Source: Cerioporus squamosus
Taxonomy: Eukaryota; Basidiomycota; Agaricomycetes; Polyporales; Polyporaceae
DNA: 64,000 nucleotides
Assembly: GCA_022592435.1 (NCBI GenBank)
Contig: JABYQS010000068.1
Coordinates: forward strand, 124,001-188,000
Reading direction: 5' to 3'
Position 1 is the first letter of the stretch. The number at the start of each line of letters is the position of its first letter. Both the position numbers and the translations under genes were made by a program. The notes under the pieces were generated by a model, which was not told the origin of the DNA, did no database searches, and worked only from the letters and a program-made list of their open reading frames with translations. Shown here piece by piece: positions 36,222-47,336 of the stretch.

Positions 36222-36399
36222 AGACGCCTCCCGTGGGAAACTCTTCTCTGGCTGTTGGTCTCTCGCCCGCAACATGCCGACGGCGACACTCACGACGTGG
36301 TCATGATCTACACTACTGCCATGGTTCTACAGAGCCATTGCGGCCCTGAAGGCGCTGACTGGACTAACTTCCAACAGGCCCGCGATGGTGCTCAGAAGG

Positions 36400-37237
36400 G
36401 TCTCCCTTGGGAGGTCGTCGGGGTTTCGGAAGTCAAGGCACGATCGATTCTCCAACTGAAGCTGCTCCTCAAGTTGCTCGCGACGTGATGAACGCTCGAC
36501 TCTCGCCTCCGACGGACAAATCATCCAAGGGCGCGCTCGAAGAACGGTTCACTGTCCGTTCTGATGCTTCTGGCGCCTCTCGGGTTTGACCTCCTCGGCA
36601 GCCTGAGACTCGACTGCGACGTGGGCTGCGCGTCGTGCGGGAGGAAACAATCCAGTCAATGCACACAGTACTGCCAGTCGTTCTCATCATACTGTGGCAC
36701 AGGTACGGTAGTCTCCCTCTAGTCAAGAATTCTGTCCCGCTCACATTGACAACCATTCGCGGGATACCAGAAGGCCGATTGGCGTGTCCACAAGCAGACC
36801 TGTCGCTCGCTCAAGCGCAGTCGCTGGGTCACTATTCCCTTCCGCGTGTTCATCCCGGATGGACCGAACACTACCCATTTCAGCTGGCGTTCCGACGGCC
36901 GCAGCGTTCTCGACGAGTTCAGCTATACATTCGAAAGGTCTGAGCGCCGACAACCGGCCGCCGCCTACATCCATGAGACAAATCGTTCCTAGTCAAGCCG
37001 CAAGCCCCAAACGGGCTCCCGCGACAGGCCTCCATGATCTACGATCGTCGCAAAGCGTTCCGGTTGGTGTTCGCCTGGCGAGTGGACGGTCCATCTACGT
37101 ATGACGAGTGCGTCGCCGAGATCACTGGTCCAAGAGTCGCGTTTGGAGGCCGGAAGATGTATCGGTGGGCCAAGCGGACCGGGGATTTCGAACTAAGCGT
37201 GTGTTTGGACCGCGAGCCGAACACGGACATAAGGTGA
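36400..37237 (+). pseudogene. degenerate MYND zinc-finger gene (N-terminus lost)
   Basis: Recognisable pieces in correct order: ILQLKLLLKLLAT (middle domain); a finger CASCGRKQSSQCTQYCQ...YCGTG; after a GT-AG-like gap, YQKADWRVHKQTCRSLKRSR; and the C-terminal domain MIYDRRKAFRLVF with GGRKMYRWAKRTGDFELSVC ending at a stop at 37237. The pieces are in different frames with stops between them, and the N-terminal domain is missing. It is an old, diverged copy of the MYND family on the plus strand. Confidence 0.7.
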
Positions 37238-37862
37238 TACCTGGGTTTGTAGTCGGGCTGGGGCCACATTTAGGATCTCTGAACGATCAATACGTCGCGT
37301 GGGCCTTGGCGAAGTTCATTCAGGCTCAGGGAACGTCTGTTCCCGCCCTCCCGCTCGAGTGGCCTGAGACTTGTTTCACCTTAGAATGTGAAGCTGCTAT
37401 ACGATGGCCGAGCGAAGTATGGTGAGTCTTCAGCCCGACTCGTCAGTCGGGCCACTGCTAACCCGACCTCGATCTTCCAGACGTTCTGGACACAGTGGAG
37501 CTTGTCCGCCGTTGGTGAATGCGTCGGGCAGAGCGGGGCCGATAGACGGCGCAGAAGAGGTCCGGGCTTCTCGGGGGACCCTGATAGAGTACGACCTGTC
37601 AGGCATGTCGCGCATTGGCCACTCTCGCCGACGATATTATGCACCCTCCCGGATCGGGAAGGCGTAGAGTTCGATGGCCACGCCCTCTTGCATCGTCATA
37701 CTCCTTCCCCAATCTCTGGGGGCATTGCGAAGAGTATGAAGGCGACGCGGAAGCAGCGATATCTGGACCCCGCCGCTCGACATCCGTCCATGGTACCCAC
37801 ATTCCTTTGTCGCTGGCCCACTCCGTCGCTCTTTCGCTCTTCGCACCATCACTCTCGCGCCG
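37238..37862. other. intergenic, unclear
   Basis: A weak open stretch (VAWALAKFIQAQGTSVPALP near 37300) could be remnant coding sequence but matches nothing I know. It is also the promoter region of the ferritin-like gene. Confidence 0.3.
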
Positions 37863-39049
37863 ATGTTCACCAAAATCCTCCTTTTCGTCTTCGCTGCGTT
37901 CACCTCGGTGCACGCTGCTCCAGTCTCCTCGAGGGGCTTAGTCGGTACAACGGGTAAGCGTCACCGTTGAATGAGGAGTGGCACGTAGCCCGAGACACGC
38001 TCGCTGACTGTACGCCCGTACAGATACGGACATGCTCCAGTACGCGCTCTTTCTTGAGCACCTGGAGAATGCGTTCTATAGTACTGCACTGGCCCAGTTC
38101 AACGAGCAGGCCTTCGCCGACGCAGGCTACGACCCCAAGGTCCGCGCAGGCTTCGTCGAGATCGGCCAACACGAGGCCGCTCATGTCAAGTTCCTCAGTG
38201 ACTCTCTCGGTAGCCAAGCCAGAGAGCCGTGCGTCTACACGTTGTAAGTGCCACATGTATACTCGCCCTTTCCAGACCTATGAGCTAACCGACTCTGATG
38301 TCATCCCTCCCTCTAGTCCTTCTTTTTTGTAAGTGCTAATATATCACTCGCCGTCAATCCTTCCCTGGCCATTCTCTGTCTGACGCCACTCCTTCGTCTA
38401 GCCCCTCTCTGTCCGTGGGCACCTTCATTGCGCTATCCAAGACCCTGGAGAACATCGGTGATTCCGCCTACATCGGTTGCAGCCCACTTGATAGAAGATC
38501 CGAGTTACTTGACTTCTGCCGCGGTGAGTACTTCGCATTGGCCGCCACACGCGCTTTACTAAGTGGTCTCCTCTTCATCACCAGACCATCTTGTCCATAG
38601 AAGCGCGCCACGCGTCCTGGGTGGCTGCGAACGCCGCTCGCTCCGACCCCTTTCCCAAGGCCTTTGATACACCTCTGCCCACTAGCGAAGTCGTGGTTGA
38701 AGCGCTCGCATACGTCGTGAGCTGCCCGCAACTGCCCCCTGTCTTGCCCTTCGCCGACGAGTCGACGCTCATACTCTCCGATGATTCTCCGGCACCCAGG
38801 GCGAGCGTGGTCGCAAGCTTCACTCCCGTCAATGGCACCGGCACGCCAGATGGCCGTGGCTACATTGCGTGGCTGAACGGTTCTGGAGTACAGTACTCGG
38901 AGCTTGGTCCGAACGGCGAGACGACTGTCCCGCATGGTCTGAACGGTACCGTCTATGCGCTGGCGGTGTCGAGGAAGGAGGCTGGGATGCCGAGCGCTAC
39001 AAACTTCCTTAGCGGGTTGACAGTCGCCCAGGTCTCCCAGAAATCATAG
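37863..39049 (+). CDS. secreted ferritin-like (Rds1-type) protein
   Basis: Start ATG at 37863 with a signal peptide (MFTKILLFVFAAFTSVHAAP). Exons: 37863-37953, 38024-38243, an optional 12-nt micro-exon 38317-38328, 38402 to about 38523, and about 38585-39049. The ferritin-like four-helix domain shows metal-ligand style motifs: MLQYALFLEHLENAFYSTAL, VEIGQHEAAHVKFLSDSL, and TILSIEARHASWVAANAARS. The C-terminal part is a beta-rich domain with NGTG and NGSG glycosylation sites. These proteins are linked to stress or sexual development in other fungi. Near 38475 an extra T (GGTTGCA for GGTGCA) shifts the frame; without it the exon reads AHLIEDPSYLTSAA, as expected. Confidence 0.78.
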
Positions 39050-39369
39050 AGTAGTGCGCAGAGGCAGCTGTCGACGCAATTGTGTCGGCCTCGTTTTGCT
39101 TTCGTGTAGCTTGCGTCCCGCGCGTTCCCTTGGTCTTCCCGAATTTGTTCTCGCACGTGTATCTCTTCCGACGTTATTCTAGCGATCCGACTCTCAGTTT
39201 TTCTCCTTATATTTTGGTATTCTGAGCAAATTGAATCTGAATCACCCGTTAGGCTGTTCGCCTTCAGTAGCGAAGTGTATTTGTCCGTGTTTACCAGCAC
39301 CCCATCAATGAACCATATATGGTATACTAAACGCCCACTGGTTTGCCTCACTACAGCCATGTCGCAGGC

Positions 39370-40080
39370 AACACTGGACGTTGGTGATCAATTTCATGCT
39401 CGTCGTCTGCCACGGGACGCTCGACTGGTGCTGCTCGACCACAATGGGACAGCATTTTCTGGATCCTGAAACTACTCTGAAGAGCCGTATGTCAAAGGGC
39501 TGGCAGTTCCTCCACGGACTCTATCATTCGCCTCTTCCACGGACAGCCTGAGCGCGTGGACATGACCCCACGGCTGATCTCGCCCCCATCGGGTACACAA
39601 AGCTTTTCTCTCTCTTTCTTCTGGGAGCACTGCCTGCGGAGTCTACTGCGTGAGTACGCTGGTTTCTTAGATAATAGTGGCCCTTCTTATCCGTGGCTAC
39701 GAGCTCGAGTTCAAGGCGTGTTGGTCTCGCAGCGGTCGTTCTGTCTAGAAGAAACCTCCTGCGCTTACAAGTTACCATCTTTCTATATACACAACATGTG
39801 GCGCTCTCCATGGTCGGCAGAAGCATTCGCGACTTCATCCCATGTGTTCGTGACGAGCTCTGGGAGGCTGCGAGTGCTCATACAACCGGCACCCCATACC
39901 CGCTTGAACCGGGAACGATGTTGTAATAAGGACTACTGGAGAGCGGCTTGAAAAGAATTGCATCAGAGCCTTTGGAGATGTATCAACGCTTGTGGGCTAG
40001 GCGACTCGATGTCCTCGACATTCATTTACGTGACGACGTCTACGACCTTACTCATTACCCAACCACCGTTGCGTCATGAC
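39370..40080 (+). pseudogene. relic FunK1 kinase gene
   Basis: Broken pieces in family order: DARLVLLDHNGTAFSGS with NYSEEPYVKGLA (compare ARLVRFDRNGA in intact copies); SMVGRSIRDFIPCVRDELW (Gly-loop region); PYPLEPGTML followed by stops; KDYWRAA (beta-3 Lys region); and MYQRLWARRLDV with DVYDLTHYP. Several stops and frameshifts separate them, and no C-terminal lobe is visible. It is closest to FunK1-2, which follows 1.1 kb downstream in the same orientation. Confidence 0.65.
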
Positions 40081-41128
40081 GCCAGCGCTGCGAAGACCAA
40101 ACGTGGGGATGCCCCTGCTCACCTTTCACGGACGATGCGGATACTTAATCGAGTGCCCAACAAGGCGACAGGGACTATGAAGATCTGGACGAATGCGAAG
40201 AAGTTGGTGGTACATCGCAGACGTTCGACAATGGCGACCGTCCGGGCCGAACAAGCGGAGAGGAGGGAGAAAGCAATTCGGTCCAATCTCCGCAATCACA
40301 CATTCGCCGGCCTGGGAGGATCTGCGGTGAGCTGGTAGTCGCCGCTGGTGGCATTCCCAGATATCGCGTCCGTTCTCGAAGAGCGCGATGCGGCAATGGT
40401 TGCGAGCCCGAGCACTCGGACTTCGACACAGGCGATCAACGCAAGGCTGGCGGCTGGAAACAGGGCAACGCGGGGGCTGATACCAGTGTTTTTGATGGCT
40501 CCATGTGTCGAATCGCCGAGTCGCAATCGATAACTGCTACTACACTTGTCTCTTCGAGTCCCAGTCGTCCCAAGATCATCTGAGCGTCCCGTGGCAGAGA
40601 TCCAGTCTGTACCATCAGCTGCCCTTATTGTGTGATGACAAGACTGACCGTGTAAACCTCTCAGCTTGTTTCAAGCAGAGAATGGCTCGGCTTGGTCATG
40701 TGGAGTTGCGACCTCTTCCAGTGAGACTCGAGGACAACTCATGGGCCCGGGCGCCATCGCAACTTGAACACATGCCATTTCTGGATAGCCGAGAGCTGCA
40801 GGGCGTTGCACAGCCGCATTCGAAACGCGTGTTCACTTGAGGCTCCCCGTTGTACCTGTTCCTCCGCCACGTCAACACATACCTAGAAAGGTTAGAGACA
40901 CACACTACAAATGTTACCAAGTGCCACTATTGGAGGTCCCTTTGTCTCAGGTTTCTGATACACGGTATCCGATAGAACTCTGACAAAAACGCCTCCACGC
41001 GCGAAGACCTTCCTATCGCGTTGATCTCACAAGGCAAGTCAGCATTTTGGCAGGAGAAGTGTGACTAATGTGACGCAGCTCAAAACTGCGAACCCCGACG
41101 ATCCTCCGTAGGGCGCTCTTGGTGTCCG
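40081..41128. other. about 1 kb without a recognised gene
   Basis: Follows the FunK1 relic; frames of 60-110 codons show no motif. It may be decayed kinase C-lobe sequence and the FunK1-2 promoter. Confidence 0.35.
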
Positions 41129-41136
41129 TATAAAAG
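41129..41136 (+). promoter_or_regulatory. TATA box of FunK1-2
   Basis: TATAAAAG, 79 bp upstream of the ATG at 41208. Nearly the same spacing as in FunK1-1. Confidence 0.6.
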
Positions 41137-41207
41137 GGCTTGCGAGTTGGTGCGTACTCCTCAACACCTCTTCAGCCTTTCAGCTCACAACCACCACTTA
41201 CAACTCA

Positions 41208-44200
41208 ATGTCTGCCCCTACAATCCACGTTACAGACGACACTATTGCTGTTGTTTCCCGCTCCGCTGCACCCACCGCCACTGTCGTCCGTCCTTGCTCT
41301 CCTGGGCCTACGGCGACCGAAGATCACCCCCAGGACACTCAGTCCGCCGGTGGTGCGCCTGCCGCCGCTGCAAAGTCGGTCGGTCGCACGCCCATCTCTG
41401 GGAAGGCATCCAGTAGGGAGCCTTACGGAGCAAGTCGTCTTTCTCGCAAACAGCACAAGGTTCAGAAGCGTCTCTTGCTCGATAAAGAGATGAGGTGGAC
41501 GGAACTGTCTATGAACGACTGGTTCAAGAGATGCGTTCCTCTCTCTCGGGATGCTCCTGAAGACCTGAAGCTCGACGAGGAGATTGACGTCGACCTGAAG
41601 AACAAGGAATCCGGAATGTGTCCCGGCGTGGTGAGTGACGGCATTGACCATATCCCTGCGTTGTGTTGCTGACCTGGAGTACAACAGGGCCGTCTCTTCA
41701 ACGCTTGGCTAGCCAAACTGGACTGTGATCAGTACTCCACATTCAGGACCGCCGACCACATGGACAAGTCGACTTCGCAGCTCAAAGATGAGTGGTACAA
41801 CGCGGACAGGCCGGACCTAGTCATCTACCCCACGCATGCAACGGCTATGAATGCCTACCAGCTCTCTCCTAAGAAGGGCTCTAAGCCCCAAGCTGGCTCA
41901 ACAGACGACAGCACAACTAGCTTCCCTGAAGCTGCGGCTTCTGGTTCCACAGGCGAGGCTGGCTCCACAGACCCTAGCGACATCGGTGCATCGGCGGATG
42001 ACACCATTGTAGGGACAGCATCCCGGGACGATGTCTCGACCTTTGGAGCCGAGGAAGCTGCGGCAGATCCTCACGGTGCCGAGCGCGCGCATATGTCATG
42101 GGATTGGGCAGATCTCTTGATAGAGGTCAAGCATGATAAGAAGCGCTTCCCATGGGGGCCCAAGAACCTGACACCCGCGAGTCTGGACGCTACGAAGGCC
42201 AGGGGACAACTCGTCGAGTATGCTCAGGAGACCATGGGGTATCAGCACCGGACATGCGTATTCATGGTCGTATTCTGCAAGGAGACCGCCCGCCTTGTCC
42301 GGTTCGACCGCAATGGCGCGTCGGTATCCGAGTCGTTCGACTACGCAGCCGAGCCTTCCGTACTCGGGAAATTCCTCTACGGTCTGTACCGTCCCGAGCT
42401 ACCGCGGAAGGTACGCGGGCATGATTCCACCGCTACGCTCGCCTCGGACGCGGACGCCCGCCTCTTCAGATCGTCTTGCGCTCTCTTTGATCTCCGTGAC
42501 GACTCTGCGGAGTACGTCGGTCTCCAGCAAGCAGCGAGCTCCAATTCCCCCGTGTACGACCTCACCATCACCGCACAGTGGTCACGCAGCGGCCGCTCTG
42601 TCCAGAAAGGTACCCAAGTGTTCACTAGGCACTACCTTGTCGGACGGCCAAAGCAATTACCCCACTCTCTGATAGGGAGGGGCACTCGGCCATTCATCGC
42701 GTGCGAACGTCGCCAACTTCGAGCAGCGCAGGCTGCCGCCAACAGCGGTGTCCCGTATGAATGTGAGCCGGGAGCCGTTGTATTCATCAAGGACTACTGG
42801 AGGGCCGACTCGGATAGGATCTTGACGGAGCTGGAGGCGTACCAACGTCTGTGGGAGAGCCCTGCGGCCGATGGCAAGCTGTTATTCCCTACTCCTATCG
42901 GAGCGGGCGACGTGTACGATTTGTCCGACGATGTCACGGACGAGAATGGTGTCGACGACAACTTCCCGGGTCAGGTCGAAAGTTTCGTTGACGAGTTCCA
43001 TGAAGAAGTCGACGCTGACGAGGACGAGGACGACGAGGACAACGAGGACAACGGGGACGAGGACAACGAGGACAACGAGGACAACGAGGACGAGGATCAA
43101 GACTCGGATTCCGATGCAGCCGAGCAGCGGGCCTCCTCCTCGCACGACGTGAATGTGGCGGGCAGGGGCGACGATGACGGATCTGGGCGCACTGGTTCGA
43201 GCCACAAACTCTTGCCCTCGCCTCAGTCGACACTCACTCAAGCGGACATGCACTTCGACGATGAGGAGCAGCCGCTTCTGCCAAGGGTTCATACCAGACT
43301 TATCATCAAGGAGGTGTGCCGTTCCCTTGAGGACTTCAAGACTCCGATGGAGTTGCTCTATGCTATATACCGCAGCATCATTGGTGAGTTGTCACAGTGC
43401 TCTTGAGTCTTCACAGACAGCACCGTGGACTCGACTGATCGTCTTTGAACTAGCGCACAGACACGCATGGGAGATCGCCGGCATACTGCATAGAGATGTT
43501 AGCGTGGGCAACATCCTCATCTACGATCAGCCAGGGAATACGAAGAGTCCCATCCTCGGTCTCCTGTCTGATTGGGATCTCGCCAAGACAAAGGAGCAGT
43601 TGCAAGGTCCCGCAACACAGCGGACACGCTCAGTGAGTATTGTGCTGTACGTTAATCAATATGAGCTAACCATTATTCTCAGGGAACATGGCAATTCATG
43701 TCTGCCTTGCTCCAACAATACCCAGATTGGCCGCATGGCGTCTCGGAAGACCTCGAATCGTTCATGCATGTCCTGAACTGGTGCATCCTGAAGTACTTCC
43801 CTCATGATCTCACCAACGAATCGGAGCCGCTCGAGCTTGTGCATCACATGCGCAACATATACGACGAGGCGAATCCGATCGCTCAGCCTGCGAATGCCAG
43901 AACACAAATTCACAAGGGAAGCTACGCGAAGTACATGAACGTGAGGAATGGTACGCCGTTCATCATGGGTCTCCCCGTAGCCCAGGTAGCCCTACAGGCT
44001 GCCGCGTCCGCCGACGGGAACCAAGCTCCACCGACGAAATGCACGATCTCCCATCCTCTGACTGCTCTAGTGGCAGCGCTCTCCAATTTATGCAAGGATC
44101 ACTACGCGACCCTCGAGCTTCCCACCACCTCCCAAGACAGCGACGACGTATTCTCCATTGTGAAGATTCCGGCTACGACGCTATCCACCGCCTCGGGATG

Positions 44201-44786
44201 GGACCTCAGCTATGATGACCCACTGAAGAGTAACAGTGCCGCGGACCTCCCGAACCTAGAAGTTCACATTGTACAGTCAACGCCTGCGAAGCCGTCACCT
44301 CTGCTCGACCACGAGGCTATCCTCCTTGCATTCAACGCGGCTCTCCGAAGCCCGTACTTGAGCGAGGACTATAAGCTCCTGTGGCCCAACTTTGCGAAGA
44401 CTCAGGACCAATGCCCGTATTACTTGACCGCCCTCCTCGCCAGCGCCGTCACTGGCTCCCGAGTCAGTAGCAGCCAGAACAGCTCACGACCGACCTCCGG
44501 CAGCGACTCGAGCTCTGTAGTCGATGGCGATGAACCCCCTGCGAAGCGAAGGAGGACTGGAAGAAAGCAGCGGGTTTCCGGTCTTGAGACTTCCCGCAGC
44601 GCGTCCCTCGGCGGAACCGCTGTGCGCCAGCCCTCTCCCTTGTCTATACCTGACAACGCTTTCACACCCGGAGAGGTCCCTCCTGTGCAGAGCGGTGCAG
44701 ACGGAGTCGCAGGTCAGAGCTCTCAAACCTCCATCCAGGCGAGTGCTGCCCGCGGGCTGGCGGTCTCGAAGAAGACCAGGAAGTAG
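41208..44786 (+). CDS. intact FunK1 kinase with PD-(D/E)XK-like N-terminal domain (FunK1-2)
   Basis: Four exons (41208-41630, 41688-43383, 43454-43632, 43683-44786) encode an uninterrupted protein of 1,133 residues, the reference copy here. Residues 120-141 hold MNDWFKRCVPL and MCPGV. A nuclease-like signature follows: RPDLVIYP (Asp184), LLIEVK (Glu287, Lys289), ARGQLVEYA (Gln315), then VRFDRNGA. The kinase has a Gly loop GRGTRPFIA, beta-3 Lys in VVFIKDYWR, alpha-C Glu in TELEAYQRLW, HRDVSVGN (Asp721, Asn726) and SDWDLAK (Asp746) where DFG is usual. An Asp/Glu/Asn repeat interrupts the kinase N-lobe. The tail contains a basic PPAKRRRTGRKQR motif, a likely nuclear signal. A catalytically active kinase is plausible; nuclease activity is an inference. 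Confidence 0.88.
43009..43112 (+). repeat. in-frame acidic minisatellite in FunK1-2
   Basis: Imperfect 6-12 bp units of GACGAGGAC / AACGAGGAC repeated over about 100 bp, encoding a D/E/N-only stretch inside the kinase N-lobe insert. Such tracts vary in copy number between strains. Confidence 0.75.
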
Positions 44787-45184
44787 TCGGACATCTTTCC
44801 TAGGTGGCTCTTGTCTCTCAAACCCTTCCTTCGTGCTCCTCCTTCATCGGCCTTGCCCTCTATCCCATGAACTTAGCGTCGGATACTTACTACCTTTCAA
44901 TTGCTGTTCCCTCTCATCCTTACTCATTCATGTAAGACTTACTAATTGCCGCAATGAATGCCGTCCATGTACCGAGTATGATGTCAAACCTCGTTAAAGC
45001 GGGACAACTCATTGCCCGACACTCGTCACCAGTGACCATGTCATACTCTACGGTATATACAGTATGTCGATGCGAGACTCCCTCCCGAAGATACCTAAGT
45101 CCGGTGGCGGGAAACCCGAGTCTGCGAACGCCGCCCACGGCGCGGTTGAGCGGCCGGAGGAGTCCTATAGACGTAGGCTACTGT
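44787..45184. other. intergenic, no feature seen
   Basis: About 0.4 kb downstream of FunK1-2. Nothing recognised. Confidence 0.4.
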
Positions 45185-45380
45185 ATGTGGTGATGCTGGA
45201 CATGTACTGAATCTGCTTCGGGTACGCGATAGCAGATTGCTCCTGGAAGGTCATCGAGACCCAGTCGTTTGAGCGACTTCCAGGACTGCTTGCAATCTGG
45301 CCAGGCAGCGCGCCGACATTCTGTGGATAAGCAAGTCGTGAGCTCATGTATGCGCGTGCATGGGCCAGTGTCCTCATCGA
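45185..45380 (-). pseudogene. fragment of a MYND gene (intron 2 and exon 3 start)
   Basis: The minus strand shows an intron-like CATGAGCTCACGAC stretch and acceptor, then ECRRAAWPDCKQSWKSLK, then in shifted frame WVSMTFQEQSAIAYPKQIQY. This equals the exon-3 beginning of MYND-3 (ECQRADWPEHKQSCKSLK). The rest of the gene is absent on both sides. Confidence 0.6.
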
Positions 45381-45691
45381 CTTGTACCAGATGGAGCCCG
45401 TTCGCATCGATGCCTCCAGACGATACCGTGCGAGACTGGACTGTGCGCTCAGACACAAAGAAGAGGCTCGAGGATAGGCGTCCAGCGCAGTGCCAGAACT
45501 AGCAGGCAGCTAAGACGGTAGTATGGCAGAGTCGTCGAACAGTCGACGTCTTTCGTTTTGCGTACGTATGCGAGTACTGCGAGAGTGTTAGTGGAGTCGG
45601 AGCCTTACTCGCATCCGTGCGCTGCAGGAAAACGTGCATCGATGGACATAAGTACTAGTACAACAATGAGCGTGATCTGACGTACATATCT
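45381..45691. other. intergenic, no feature seen
   Basis: About 0.3 kb between two MYND remnants, likely decayed duplicate sequence. Confidence 0.3.
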
Positions 45692-47007
45692 TCACCAAAT
45701 CGTGTCCGTCTGCGGCTGGCGGTCCAAGCTGAGCTCCCAGTCGCCCGTCCCATTCGCACACCGGTAAGTACATCTTCATACCGCCCGAAGCCGCCACGCG
45801 GACCCAGCATCACCACACAGGACTCCGCGAAAGCCGCGGAAGGAGAGCTTCCGGAGTCATCATCTATTCCGGTTCGCCATAGCCCATTGCCCCGACGTGC
45901 AGCTTGATCGTGCACACCTTGTCGCCCCAGACGTCTGGCGGTGCCGGATCCGAGTCGTTGGAACTCGCGGGTTAGAGGTGAGCGGCCGGAGAAGTCGCTG
46001 GTGAACTTGTTGAGGTTCGACGTGTACTTCATCTGCTTCGGGTGGACGCCCGGGATCGACGGAACGGGGGGCTGCTCCTGGAGGGTTATCGAGACCCATC
46101 GGCCGCCCTTAGGCGACTTGCAGGACTGGTTGTGATTTGGCCAGTCGGTATGCTGCCATTCTATGGAGGTCGTGAGCTCGTGCACGCGCGCGCTATTGTC
46201 GCACGAATCCTGGATCTTGGATGCTCACCGGCTCCGCAGTACCAGACGGACATTGAGCATCGGAGGTTGTGCACGATCTTGGCGAGCGCGTCGAAGTCGA
46301 GTGGAGCGACCGGTCGCAAGGTTTGAAGCGGGCCGTGAGCTTCTTGTCGACCGGGAAGTCGGCAGAGACGAGCGATGCGTTCAACTTGAGATACTGCAAG
46401 AGCAGCTTCACTTCGATCGATCGCTTCTTTACGTGGATGAACGCCTCGCCGGTGGCGAGGGCATTCGACTTCGAGTCTTCGACTGCTCAGAGATCCATTG
46501 CGCGCAGTCTTTCGCGGTCAGTTGAACGCGCAATACAGCACCACAACCGCAGACATGTTCTCGTCGATTTGAGGCGCAGAACCGACCTAGGCAATCCCAG
46601 AGTTGTTCGCAAAGGCTTCCAAGGGGTGACCAGGGACAGCACGTACCCGGATACCGACGGAGCTGCTCTCATCTTCAGCCTGAGCCACGCACCATGTTCC
46701 GCCGTCATCGAGCAACCTCCCAATACCAGCCACCAACCCACGCGCTATTCGGGCTGCTAAATAGCCTCGTCCGCTTATGTGCTTCACCAGCGGGCGTGCG
46801 CGAGTGTGCAGTTGGCCTGGCGCCGCCATAGGCCATTCCTCGAGAGAGCCGAGGTCGAGCGGGAGAAAGTCGCCCTGTGTTGAGACGCGTTGATGGCCTC
46901 GCGGAATCGTCTGTCGAGGATGTCGTCGGGGAGCTTGGTGTCGGCCGGGATGTCACCTCCCATGGACCCCGTGTTCTGACCGTCTCCGCGCGCATGAGAG
47001 CATCCAT
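45692..47007 (-). pseudogene. degenerate MYND zinc-finger gene (MYND-4)
   Basis: The whole-gene layout of MYND-3 is visible: MDALMRAETVRT start at 47007; GGDIPADTKLPDDILDRRF in another frame; RLLDDGGTWCVAQAEDESSS; KLLLQYLKLNASLVSADFPV; then IEWQHTDWPNHNQSCKSPK and the C-terminal end TDTIW at 45692. Many frameshifts occur, and the finger has lost most Cys residues: the stretch between LDFDAL-like sequence and YCGAE is deleted. It is too damaged to be explained by a few base errors. It lies divergent to FunK1-3 with 330 bp between starts. Confidence 0.75.
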
Positions 47008-47336
47008 GTCGGCTGGCAGACAGAGGACGACGGATATGTACATGTGGGAGTTGCAGACAAGCCAGTCGGAGGCGGACAGCGCTCCTCCGCGGACGCGCGC
47101 TTCGACGTCGACGGTTCCTTCTTGCAGTGCCTGCCAGTGCCAGCTGCAACCTGAAGCATGTTCACTCTCCCGGCTTGTGCATAGACATATCTCGCAGGTT
47201 TCGCTCACACGCAAGAAGGGCTCGTTCGTTTGCAGCTCTCGTTCCACCGTATACAAGGGTTTGTAGCGACCGGTACCGGTACGTTTTTAAAATCATAACA
47301 TGTCGTTCATTATACTCGTCCTACCACTCAACATCT

